Shown here: positions 35,662 through 43,301 of the stretch, in pieces
How positions within the stretch are numbered: the first letter of the stretch is position 1
Layout: every line of letters starts with the position of its first letter
From: an uncultured Lachnospiraceae bacterium
Lineage (GTDB): Bacteria; Bacillota; Clostridia; Lachnospirales; Lachnospiraceae
Length of the DNA stretch: 55,220 nucleotides
Reading direction: 5' to 3'
Assembly (NCBI GenBank): GCA_900320325.1
Contig: ONRU01000004.1
Coordinates: forward strand, 12,413 to 67,632
Translations under genes and position numbers: made by a program
Notes under the pieces: model-generated
What the model saw: the letters and a program-made list of their open reading frames with translations, nothing else
Databases searched by the model: none
What the model was told of the DNA's origin: nothing

Positions 35662-36642
35662 TTACTCTTTGGTATTTACGGTGATCCCGTGCTCCGCGTA
35701 ATATCTGGCGGCGCCCTCGTGATAGGGGACGTTGGTCACACTGGACGCGGTCTCCAGATTCAGCTCAGCGCCCTTGGCGTTCTCCAGCGTGATCTCCTCC
35801 GTGTGGTCAAAAATGGCAGCGGTCAGATCATAGACGATCTGTTCATCCACCGCGGCGGATACGATCAGGGTCGCTTCAACAGTGATGGTCTCGACCGGCT
35901 CATCCTGACCGGGATAAGTCCCTGCCGGAATGGTCAGGGGCGCGTAATAAGGACACTCCTCAATGATGTGGTCCCTGAAATCACCGGAGATATTGATCAG
36001 ACGGACACCGTTGGTGGTGGCCAGTTCCGTGATGGCTGTCGTGGGCGCGCCGGCTACAATAAATGCCGCCTTGATCTTGCCGTCCTTCAGGGATTCCTTG
36101 GAATCCTCGAAAGACTGATACTGGGGTTTGATATCATCCAGGGTGATCCCGGCGCCGTTCAGGACATCCAGGGCGTTAAAGTAAACACCGGATCCCGCTT
36201 CACCGATGGAAACGGATTTGCCCCGCAGGTCCTCCACACTCTGAATGGAATCATCCATGGTGATCAGCTGTACCGTCTCCGCGTACAGGCATCCCAGGAC
36301 ACGGAAATCGTGGGTAGGGCCGTCCTTTTCAAAGGCTCTGGTCCCGTCCCAGCCATAGGTCATGACGTCCGACTGGGTGAAACCCAGCTGGAAATCGCCG
36401 TCCTGAATGCTTTGAATATTTACCTTGGATCCTCCGGTGGATACTGCCGTAACCCGGACGCCCGCGTAGGATTTCATATATTGGGCCAGAACGCCTCCGT
36501 AGGAATAATACGTGCCGGCTGTTCCGCCGGTACCGAACATCATCCTGTGCGAAGAATCGCCGCATCCACCGACACTGAGCATCATTACAATGATCATGAC
36601 GGCGCACAGCCATTTCAGTACGCCTTTTCTTTTCATCTGCAT
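35662..36642 (-). CDS. TAXI family TRAP transporter solute-binding lipoprotein
   Basis: A 326-residue extracellular binding protein. It has a signal sequence with a lipobox LSVGGC (lipidated Cys27), so it is anchored to the membrane. The first strand, MMFGTGGTAGTYYSYGG, is the TAXI signature that binds the ligand, and GKSVSIGEAGSGVYFNA follows. Together with the fused permease 13 bases downstream it forms a complete two-gene TRAP system. AGGAG precedes the ATG at 36642. The ligand (often glutamate, 2-oxoglutarate or other carboxylates) cannot be told from sequence. Confidence 0.94.
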   Translation of the reverse strand: MQMKRKGVLKWLCAVMIIVMMLSVGGCGDSSHRMMFGTGGTAGTYYSYGGVLAQYMKSYAGVRVTAVSTGGSKVNIQSIQDGDFQLGFTQSDVMTYGWDGTRAFEKDGPTHDFRVLGCLYAETVQLITMDDSIQSVEDLRGKSVSIGEAGSGVYFNALDVLNGAGITLDDIKPQYQSFEDSKESLKDGKIKAAFIVAGAPTTAITELATTNGVRLINISGDFRDHIIEECPYYAPLTIPAGTYPGQDEPVETITVEATLIVSAAVDEQIVYDLTAAIFDHTEEITLENAKGAELNLETASSVTNVPYHEGAARYYAEHGITVNTKE

Positions 36643-36819
36643 CTAACTCCTCTCCTCCTTTTGCGTCTGTCCGCTGACCATGATCAGCGAATTAAAATCA
36701 TCATACCATAAGAAACAGCAAAAAAACAGGTTTTATGTATACATGTACTCAAATACCCCCTGCTTCCCGGCAGGAAATCCGTCATTTTGTCCGTTTCCGC
36801 AGTGTACCGTCATAAAAAA

Positions 36820-36850
36820 CAGAAAAAGAATGGAGCCCTGCGGACTCCAT
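36820..36850 (-). terminator. rny terminator
   Basis: On the minus strand a stem ATGGAG-CC / GG-CTCCAT with one bulge is followed by TCTTTTTC, about 50 bases after the rny stop codon. Confidence 0.75.
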
Positions 36851-36896
36851 CCTTCTGAAATGTCTGATTTAATTTTTGATCTTTGATGAAAAGAAC

Positions 36897-38477
36897 TTAT
36901 TTCGCATAGTCTGTTACGCGGGATTCCCGGATCACGTTGACCTTGATCTGGCCCGGATATTCCATTTCGTTTTCGATCTTCTTGGAAATATCTCTGGCCA
37001 GGAGAATCATTTCTGCGTCGTTGACCTGCTCAGGAACTACCATAACACGGACTTCCCTGCCTGCCTGAATGGCATAAGAATTACTGACCCCTTTAAAACT
37101 GTTTGTGATTTCCTCAAGCTGCTTGAGCCTGGTGGTATATGTTTCCAGTGTCTCTCTTCTGGCACCGGGACGCGCCGCCGAAATCGTATCGGCTGCCTGC
37201 ACGATACAAGCGATCAGGCTGGCTGCTTCCACATCCCCATGGTGAGACTCGACCGTATTGATAACGATCTGAGATTCTTTATACTTGCGGCACAGATCCG
37301 CGCCCAGCTGGACATGGGACCCTTCCATTTCATGGTCCACTGCCTTGCCGATATCGTGGAGCAGGCCTGCGCGTTTGGCAAGTCTGATATCAAGGCCGAA
37401 TTCTCCGGCGATCAGTCCGGACAGCTGCGCGACCTCAATCGAATGCTTGAGCGCATTCTGGCCGTAACTGGTCCTGAAGCGAAGCTTGCCGAGAAGCCTG
37501 ACAAGTTCGGGATGGATCCCGTGCACGCCGACTTCCAGAGTCGCCGCCTCACCTTCCTCCTTGATCTTCGCGTCAACTTCTTTTTTGGCCTTTTCAACCA
37601 TCTCTTCGATTCTTGCCGGATGGATACGTCCGTCAACAATCAGTCTCTCGAGAGCAATGCGGGCGACTTCCCTTCTGATGGGATCAAAACCGGAAATAAC
37701 GACCGCCTCGGGAGTATCATCAATGATCAGGTCTACGCCTGTCATGGTCTCCAGTGTACGGATGTTACGGCCTTCACGGCCGATGATCCGGCCCTTCATC
37801 TCATCCCCGGGCAGCTGCACAACAGAGATCGTAGACTCCGCGACATGATCTGCCGCGCATCTCTGGATGGCGCCGATCACGATCTCCTTGGCCCGTTTGT
37901 CCGCTTCCTCTCTCGCTTCCGCCTCGACCTCTTTGATCATAATGGCGGAATCATGTTTCACGTCTTCTTCAACAATTTTTAAAAGGTGTTCTTTTGCCTG
38001 TTCGGAGGTTAATCCTGAAATCCGTTCGAGTTCCTGTATACGCTTTTCCTGAAGCTGGGTAACTTCTTCCTTCTGCTTGCGAAGTGACTCTTCTCTGGCT
38101 GTCAGAGACTGTTCTTTACGCTCGATCTGCTCGGTCTTGCGGTCAAGTGTTTCCTCCTTCTGCTGGACTCTCCGCTCGTTCCGCTGCACCTCGTTACGAC
38201 GTTCACGAATCTCCTTGTCAAGCTCGTTCTTGGTACGAATGGATTCCTCCTTCGCTTCCAGAAGAGCCTCACGTTTAATGGAGTCCGCTTCCACCGTAGC
38301 CTTATCAATCAGGATCTGGCCTTCCGCGGCCGACTGATTGAGCATTTCCTGCGCTTTCATCCGCATATCGTTCATATATGCCTCATTCTGCTTCTGGACC
38401 GCTGCCCGGGTGAACAGATAAGAGACTATTACAACGACTACAGCCAGGACGATCACTCCTGCAATATAAATAGCCAT
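36897..38477 (-). CDS. rny: Ribonuclease Y
   Basis: RNase Y is the membrane-bound endoribonuclease that starts mRNA decay in many Firmicutes. The 526-residue protein has one N-terminal membrane helix (about 2-24), a long coiled coil rich in Lys, Glu and Arg (about 30-200), a KH RNA-binding domain ([14 protein letters not shown]) and an HD phosphohydrolase domain (LLHDIGKA, then SHHGD) that holds the catalytic metal. AAGGAGG precedes the ATG at 38477; the longer frame upstream has no support. A consensus promoter lies at 38593-38621 and a hairpin sits in the leader. Confidence 0.97.
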   Translation of the reverse strand: MAIYIAGVIVLAVVVVIVSYLFTRAAVQKQNEAYMNDMRMKAQEMLNQSAAEGQILIDKATVEADSIKREALLEAKEESIRTKNELDKEIRERRNEVQRNERRVQQKEETLDRKTEQIERKEQSLTAREESLRKQKEEVTQLQEKRIQELERISGLTSEQAKEHLLKIVEEDVKHDSAIMIKEVEAEAREEADKRAKEIVIGAIQRCAADHVAESTISVVQLPGDEMKGRIIGREGRNIRTLETMTGVDLIIDDTPEAVVISGFDPIRREVARIALERLIVDGRIHPARIEEMVEKAKKEVDAKIKEEGEAATLEVGVHGIHPELVRLLGKLRFRTSYGQNALKHSIEVAQLSGLIAGEFGLDIRLAKRAGLLHDIGKAVDHEMEGSHVQLGADLCRKYKESQIVINTVESHHGDVEAASLIACIVQAADTISAARPGARRETLETYTTRLKQLEEITNSFKGVSNSYAIQAGREVRVMVVPEQVNDAEMILLARDISKKIENEMEYPGQIKVNVIRESRVTDYAK

Positions 38478-38534
38478 ACAGGAGCACCTCCTTATTCGGT
38501 TTTTTATTGTACATATGCGCACAGAATAACCCTA

Positions 38535-38556
38535 CTGCTGTCCAGACATACAGCAG
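38535..38556 (-). other. Hairpin in the rny leader
   Basis: Seven-base arms CTGCTGT and ACAGCAG with an 8-base loop lie midway in the leader of about 110 bases between the rny promoter and start codon. It could affect stability or be an RNase Y target for autoregulation; that is inference. Confidence 0.5.
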
Positions 38557-38592
38557 AACAGGGCACTCTGACAAACACTTTACAACATGTTA

Positions 38593-38621
38593 ATATTAAT
38601 CTCATTTATCCTGCATGTCAA
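38593..38621 (-). promoter_or_regulatory. rny promoter
   Basis: On the minus strand TTGACA, a 17-base spacer and TAATAT. The -35 is perfect. Confidence 0.85.
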
Positions 38622-38680
38622 GAAATTCATAGCGGGGGATTTTCCGTCCGGACTTCCGGTCCCAGGGCTCTGTAAAGGAC

Positions 38681-38738
38681 AAAAAATGCTGAAAAAGCCC
38701 CTTTTTCGCCCGATCCGGGCAAAAGAGACTTTTTCAGC
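38681..38738 (-). terminator. Terminator of recA-recX, overlapping the recX stop
   Basis: On the minus strand arms GCTGAAAAAG and CTTTTTCAGC enclose a second hairpin (GCCCG / CGGGC), with the T-run ATTTTTTG after them. The recX stop codon lies in the left arm, so terminator and coding end overlap. Confidence 0.8.
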
Positions 38739-39351
38739 GGTCAGATTCCTGCATGACAGCCCGGATCCTCTCCGCGCTGTATCCTTTTCTGTACAAAAAA
38801 GCCATCAGTTTCTGCTCTGTCTTCCAGTCACAGGCGGCCGGATCATACTGTCTGGCAGCCAGCAGTCTGCGGATCTGGGCCTCCTCCATCCGGTCCGGAT
38901 CAGCCCCGGCTGTCATGTCCGCCATGGCTTTCAGCAGCAGCTCCTCCGTCAGTCCCTGCCGCCGCAGGTCCTGCAGGATCCGCTGCCGGCTCCTGTCCTC
39001 CAGATGCAGGCGGATATAATCACAGGCCATCCTGTATTCATCCAGATAGCCTGCCTCTTCCAGCTCCCCCAGCACGCCTTCCAGGACCGGGCCGGGATAC
39101 CCGTCCGCCGTCAGTTTCTCCGTCAGCCTGGCCCGGCTGTAGTCCCGGGCCGCCAGCAGGCTGCCTGCCCTGCGCAGGCAGTTCCTGCGAAGATCCTGCA
39201 GCAGACGTTCCAGCAGGGCCTGCTCGATCTCACTGCCTTCCGAAAGACCGTAGAGGGCGGCATCCTTTCCGGAAAGGGTGAACGCCAGCCCTGTATCCGT
39301 ACGGAAACGCAGCCGGGTCCTGCCCTCCGGAAGGACCGATTCCACGATCAC
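38734..39351 (-). CDS. recX: Regulatory protein RecX
   Basis: RecX inhibits RecA filaments. The 205-residue helical protein shows the triple-helix repeats of the family: [34 protein letters not shown] and [18 protein letters not shown]. It starts with GTG that overlaps the recA stop by four bases (39348-39351), so it is translationally coupled to recA. It has no ribosome-binding site of its own outside recA. The N-terminal 70 residues are a separate beta-rich domain. Confidence 0.92.
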   Translation of the reverse strand: MIVESVLPEGRTRLRFRTDTGLAFTLSGKDAALYGLSEGSEIEQALLERLLQDLRRNCLRRAGSLLAARDYSRARLTEKLTADGYPGPVLEGVLGELEEAGYLDEYRMACDYIRLHLEDRSRQRILQDLRRQGLTEELLLKAMADMTAGADPDRMEEAQIRRLLAARQYDPAACDWKTEQKLMAFLYRKGYSAERIRAVMQESDR

Positions 39352-40394
39352 GCTTCGTCCCCGCCTGTCTCAGGGGCCACAAAAGCGCCGTCCGGATCCA
39401 GACCGTAATGCTCTCTGACAGCCCTGTCGACTTCGGCCAGGATCTGGGGATGCTCGGCCAGATATTTCTTGGAATTCTCGCGTCCCTGCCCGATCTTGCT
39501 GCCTTTATAATTGTACCAGGCCCCGCTCTTATTGATGATATCCACTTTGGCCGCCAGATCCAGCACATCCCCTTCATAGGAAATGCCCTTGCCGAACATG
39601 ATATCGAACTCAGCCTCCTTGAAGGGCGGCGCGATCTTGTTCTTGACGATCCGGATCCTGGTCCTGTTGCCGATGACCTCGCCGCTCTGCTTGAGGGACT
39701 CGATCCTGCGCACATCCATCCGGACAGACGAATAGAACTTCAGGGCGCGGCCGCCGGTGGTCGTCTCGGGATTTCCGAACATGATTCCCACTTTCTCACG
39801 CAGCTGGTTGATGAAAACGACCGAGCAGTTGGACTTGCTGATCACAGCTGTCAGTTTCCGAAGGGCCTGGGACATCAGACGGGCATGCAGGCCTACATGG
39901 GAATCGCCCATGTCGCCGTCGATCTCCGCCTTGGGGACCAGGGCTGCCACCGAGTCTACAACAACGATGTCAATGGCGCCGGACCGGACCATGGTCTCGG
40001 TGATCTCCAGAGCCTGCTCACCGCTGTCAGGCTGGGAAATATAGAGATTGTCAATATCCACGCCGATATTTTTGGCATAGACCGGATCCAGCGCGTGCTC
40101 AGCGTCAATAAAGCCGGCGATGCCGCCCCGTTTCTGCACTTCCGCGATCATATGCAGGGTCACGGTCGTCTTACCGGAGGATTCCGGTCCGTAGATCTCA
40201 ATGATCCTGCCCCTGGGAATGCCGCCCAGTCCCAGGGCGATATCCAGGCTCAGGGAACCGGTGGGCGTTGTTTCCACTTCCATCATGGAAGAGGAATCTC
40301 CCAGTTTCATCACAGAGCCTTTGCCGTACTGTTTCTCTATCTGCGCGATCGCCGCGTCAAGCGCTTTAAACTTCTGGTCATGATCCATTGCCAT
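39348..40394 (-). CDS. recA: Recombinase RecA
   Basis: RecA forms filaments on single-stranded DNA, pairs homologous strands and triggers LexA self-cleavage. The 348-residue protein has normal length. The Walker A motif GPESSGKTT is near residue 66, Walker [11 protein letters not shown] near 140, and loop L1/L2 segments follow, including [26 protein letters not shown] precedes the ATG. The gene has a sigma-A promoter with a LexA-like box overlapping the start region and is coupled to recX. Confidence 0.99.
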   Translation of the reverse strand: MAMDHDQKFKALDAAIAQIEKQYGKGSVMKLGDSSSMMEVETTPTGSLSLDIALGLGGIPRGRIIEIYGPESSGKTTVTLHMIAEVQKRGGIAGFIDAEHALDPVYAKNIGVDIDNLYISQPDSGEQALEITETMVRSGAIDIVVVDSVAALVPKAEIDGDMGDSHVGLHARLMSQALRKLTAVISKSNCSVVFINQLREKVGIMFGNPETTTGGRALKFYSSVRMDVRRIESLKQSGEVIGNRTRIRIVKNKIAPPFKEAEFDIMFGKGISYEGDVLDLAAKVDIINKSGAWYNYKGSKIGQGRENSKKYLAEHPQILAEVDRAVREHYGLDPDGAFVAPETGGDEA

Positions 40395-40426
40395 AATTGT
40401 ATTCTCCTTTTCCGAACGTGTTTTCA

Positions 40427-40438
40427 GAACATCCGTTC
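40427..40438. promoter_or_regulatory. LexA (DinR-type) box before recA
   Basis: GAACATCCGTTC fits the Gram-positive SOS core GAAC-N4-GTTC. It begins seven bases downstream of the -10 element of the recA promoter, over the expected transcription start, an ideal place for repression. A SOS role is inferred from this motif and its position. Confidence 0.75.
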
Positions 40439-40444
40439 ATATGC

Positions 40445-40473
40445 AGTATAGCATCTTCCCCCGCCCGGCGCAA
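40445..40473 (-). promoter_or_regulatory. recA promoter
   Basis: On the minus strand TTGCGC, a 17-base spacer and TATACT. A second consensus TATAAT lies 65 bases further upstream (40515-40520) without a good -35. The same TTGCGC-N17-TATACT pair occurs before glyA. Confidence 0.7.
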
Positions 40474-40618
40474 GCGCAAATTTCAGCGCGCCGGCAGGTA
40501 TGTTCTCTCTGCCTATTATAGGCGGTTCCGGCCTGTCCGGCAGCGAAATTACGAAAATCCGTGTTTCGCGTCCGGGCACGGCCCCTCCACATATTCCATT
40601 ATCCATATTTCCAGTGCA

Positions 40619-40653
40619 GAAAAATACCCTCCGCCGGCTCCGGCAGGGGGTAT
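40619..40653 (-). terminator. Terminator of the rhomboid-like/sigma-like operon
   Basis: On the minus strand an imperfect GC-rich stem ATACCCCCTGCCGG / CCGGCGGAGGGTAT is followed by TTTTT. It separates this operon from recA. Confidence 0.85.
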
Positions 40654-40701
40654 CCCGTGTTTTTTTATGATTTTTGTGAGCGGCCGCCGGATCCCTGCCT
40701 G

Positions 40702-41115
40702 TCAGAAGGAGAACTGCATCAGAGCCAGCTTGGACAGCTGCAGCTCCGCCAGGCGCAGGTCCTGCCGCTTTTTCTCCGCCGGTGACAGAGCTGCCAGTTC
40801 CTGGATCTTCAGAATCTTCTCCCTGTATAGGACGGATTCTCCTTTGCGGACCGGATAATTGAGCCGTACCCGGGCTTTGAGCTGGCAGAGCACCTCATAG
40901 GAGATCTCGCTCGTTTCCATATAATAAAGATGGCTTTCCAGGGTCGTTTCCGGCGTCACATCCTGAAGGATCCACTGCCGTATGATCATCCGCAGCTTGA
41001 AGCTGAGATCCTCCGACCTGGCCAGTTCCTCATAGGTATATCTGGTACCGATAAGGATCCTGCTCAGATCCGCCATCACATATTTAAAATCCTGATACTG
41101 CTGATTATCTGCCAT
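40702..41115 (-). CDS. Hypothetical helical protein, downstream of the sigma-like gene
   Basis: A 137-residue protein with no membrane segment or signal. It seems all-helical and charged: FKYVMADLSRILIG at the N-terminus, a middle part with SEDLSFKLRMIIRQWILQD, and a C-terminal helix AEKKRQDLRLAELQLSKLAL that could form a coiled coil. I do not recognise a family. The ATG at 41115 follows GAGGA at six bases; four extra codons upstream are possible from GTG. It starts 39 bases after the sigma-like gene ends and is followed by a terminator, so it is the last gene of that three-gene operon. A role as partner of the sigma-like protein is conceivable. Confidence 0.7.
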   Translation of the reverse strand: MADNQQYQDFKYVMADLSRILIGTRYTYEELARSEDLSFKLRMIIRQWILQDVTPETTLESHLYYMETSEISYEVLCQLKARVRLNYPVRKGESVLYREKILKIQELAALSPAEKKRQDLRLAELQLSKLALMQFSF

Positions 41116-41154
41116 GTTATTCCTCACAACCGCGGCGCCGGGACGGGACAGCTG

Positions 41155-41910
41155 TCATCCCTGCTTCTTTAAATCCAGATCCTCGATCTTGCCGCCGGAC
41201 AGGCGGACCGCCTCCTGGATCTCTTCTATGGTGACCTCGCCCTCATGGGCCAGTTCTTCAGGCGTCACCTTGCGCATCAGGGTCTCCGCCAGCTCCCTGG
41301 CCAGGTCCGCCACCCGGTTGACCCTGTCCTCGATCTCCTTTCCGACCGCCTTCTCATCCAGATTGGCGGAGATCAGGTCCTCCATGGAATCCATGATCCT
41401 CCTGCCCAGGAAACCGGACACCTCCCGGGGACTCTCCAGCGGGGCCAGCAGCGTCACGCCTACGGTCAGTGCCTCATTGCCGGTACCGATCAGGTCTTCC
41501 AGCAGGACGCCCTGGCCCGCGTAAAGCCTGGCGATATCCACCACGCGGGGCAGCATGGCCTCGATCAGCCGCCTCTGGGCATCCTTCTCCCCGGCCATGG
41601 CCGAAAGGCAGATGGCGTCCATCATACCGCCTTCGGGAGCCGGAATGGCCCGGATCATCTCCAGATAATCCTCCAGATAATTGTGCTCTTCTTCGGTCAG
41701 TACTTCCTCCGGTCCGGGCGCCTGCCCGATCCCGATCTTTCCGGCAGCCAGGTAAGCCCTGACCTGTTCCATCTGGTCCTCTGTCAGGGACAGGTCCCGG
41801 AATTGTTCCCGCAGGGCCTGTTCCGTGATACTGCCGCCGTTCTCCCTGGCCTTTTTTACAGTCTCCTGCAGGCGGGCCAGAAATAATTGTTCTTTTTTTA
41901 TATCACTCAT
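41155..41910 (-). CDS. Sigma-70-like protein lacking region 4
   Basis: The 251 residues look like a reduced housekeeping-type sigma factor. A region-1.1-like N-terminus (LTEDQMEQVRAYLAAGKIGI, about 42-61) and a region-1.2-like segment (EEEHNYLEDYLEMIRAIP) come first. Region 2.1-2.2 is clear (AQRRLIEAMLPRVVDIARLY, then VLLEDLIGTGNEAL, about 111-148). The region 2.3-2.4 aromatic stretch that melts and reads the -10 is replaced by a variant segment (REVSGFLGRRIMDSMEDLI). A region-3-like part (about 195-235, VTPEELAHEGE) is last, and region 4, which reads the -35, is missing. It may bind core polymerase without promoter recognition. It lies in an operon between the rhomboid-like gene (58 bases) and a hypothetical gene (39 bases). 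Confidence 0.7.
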   Translation of the reverse strand: MSDIKKEQLFLARLQETVKKARENGGSITEQALREQFRDLSLTEDQMEQVRAYLAAGKIGIGQAPGPEEVLTEEEHNYLEDYLEMIRAIPAPEGGMMDAICLSAMAGEKDAQRRLIEAMLPRVVDIARLYAGQGVLLEDLIGTGNEALTVGVTLLAPLESPREVSGFLGRRIMDSMEDLISANLDEKAVGKEIEDRVNRVADLARELAETLMRKVTPEELAHEGEVTIEEIQEAVRLSGGKIEDLDLKKQG

Positions 41911-41968
41911 AGGTCTGTATCCTCTGCTCCGTGCTTTTTAATTGACTCGTTCGGTCACCTTTTTCGCG

Positions 41969-42889
41969 TCAGCGCATCCTGGGGTGCTCCCCTTTCTGAA
42001 CATGGATGTGGGTGAACAGATGGTCCGAGCAGTATTCATAACTGCCCTCACATTTGGAACAGTAACGGAATTCCATATCCGGAGCGTCCAGCTCCGTACG
42101 ACCGCAGATGGCGCATTTGTGAATGGTCTTCCGTCCGCCCGCGCTCTGGCTTCCTGTTCCGGACGGGGACCGCTGGCCGGCAGGCCGGGTCATCCTGCGG
42201 AAATTCCTGCGCCTGGCCTGCTCTCTGGGATTGATCCTGTTCCAGCCCCCTCTGGTCAGCCAGAGGATCACGACATTGAGCAGGGCCGCCGCGATGGCAA
42301 AACGATAGCTGCCGCTGCCGGTGACCATTTCAAAGACAAGATAGGCGGCGTCGATGACGCCCAGCCATTTGACCTTGACAGGAATCAGGAAGAAAAGAAG
42401 GACCTGGGCTTCCGGGAAGGTCAGGGCAAAAGCCAGGAAGATCGACATATTAATATAGTAGGTACTGAACCCAAAGGCGTAGGTGCTGAAATAACCGGAC
42501 AGCATATCCCCTGAAAACCCGCGGCCGTAGATGAGGAGTACAAAGACCATCCACAGCAGGGAAGCCGCCAGGGTCAGCAGGATGCCTCTGAAAATAAAGA
42601 CATTGTATTTGTAGTCCCCCCAGACTCTCTCCAGCGAAGTACCGATGCTGTAGTAAAAGAAGAGCATGATCACTGTAAAAAGCATATTGGAGGAAGGCGG
42701 CGGGATCAGCAGCCAGGTAAAGATCCGCCAGATCTGTCCGTGCACGACCGCCCAGGGATTCAGTGTCATATAATAGGCAAGGGACGGAAAAAACATCTCG
42801 ATCACGTAGCCCACCGCGTAGAGGGCGACCAGGATCAGGGACAGATTGGGGACAGCGTATCTGCCGATTTTTTTCTCGAAATCACTCAT
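41969..42889 (-). CDS. Rhomboid-like membrane protein with C-terminal zinc ribbon
   Basis: The 306-residue protein has five to six membrane helices in a rhomboid/derlin-like arrangement (about 14-200): LNPWAVVHGQIWRIFTWLLIP resembles the rhomboid L1 loop and its W-R motif, and ALTFPEAQVLLFFLIPVKVKW matches helix 5. The rhomboid catalytic GxSG serine and histidine are not seen (the position reads FGFSTYYIN), so it is probably not a protease. After a basic linker, a zinc ribbon uses C259, C262, C277, C280, C287 and several His. It could be a client-binding scaffold. GGAGG precedes the ATG at 42889. It is the first gene of an operon with the sigma-like and hypothetical genes. Confidence 0.7.
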   Translation of the reverse strand: MSDFEKKIGRYAVPNLSLILVALYAVGYVIEMFFPSLAYYMTLNPWAVVHGQIWRIFTWLLIPPPSSNMLFTVIMLFFYYSIGTSLERVWGDYKYNVFIFRGILLTLAASLLWMVFVLLIYGRGFSGDMLSGYFSTYAFGFSTYYINMSIFLAFALTFPEAQVLLFFLIPVKVKWLGVIDAAYLVFEMVTGSGSYRFAIAAALLNVVILWLTRGGWNRINPREQARRRNFRRMTRPAGQRSPSGTGSQSAGGRKTIHKCAICGRTELDAPDMEFRYCSKCEGSYEYCSDHLFTHIHVQKGEHPRMR

Positions 42890-43058
42890 ATAGACCTCCG
42901 TAATCAATCCGGATCATTCCGTACTTTTCTCGAATCTACATTGTAACATTGACCGGACATAAAGTAAATCAGGACTTTGCCGGGGGCCGGCGTCAGAGAC
43001 CGAGGCACCCGCGGCCGGGCCTCTTACGCCTGTTCTGCAGGTTCCGTGTCATGCAGGA

Positions 43059-43087
43059 TTGCTTTTTTGTGATTCCTGTCATATAAT
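43059..43087 (+). promoter_or_regulatory. Promoter of the activase gene
   Basis: TTGCTT, a 17-base spacer and consensus TATAAT. The expected start near 43094 leaves a leader of about 208 bases before the GTG at 43302. The rest of 42890-43301 holds no gene. Confidence 0.65.
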
Positions 43088-43172
43088 TTCTTCTAATGCG
43101 GCTGTCAGTATTCCGCGTCACGTCGGAAGGAGGCGCCGCTGCATAGACGCGTCCCCGGGAAGGGGGCGAAAG

Positions 43173-43207
43173 AGCAGACTCATGTCCCGGCCGGACATGG
43201 TTCTGCT
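43173..43207 (+). other. Stable hairpin in the activase leader
   Basis: Arms AGCAGACTCATGTCC and GGACATGGTTCTGCT pair almost perfectly around a five-base loop (CGGCC). There is no T-run. It lies in the long leader of the activase gene, between other GC-rich stems. It could be part of an RNA switch or stability element, but no known class is recognised. Confidence 0.55.
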
Positions 43208-43301
43208 TGCTTGCAGTTCAATCACAAAAAATATGCTGCGGACCGGAGACAGGTTCCTCCTGTTCCCGGCCATCTGCCATACAATTTATAAGGAGATATA
43301 C

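Noticed and set aside
43059-43301. N-terminal extension of the activase by 81 codons
   Set aside because: The extension covers the promoter and the structured leader, has no domain similarity, and the GTG at 43302 has an ideal AAGGAG site.
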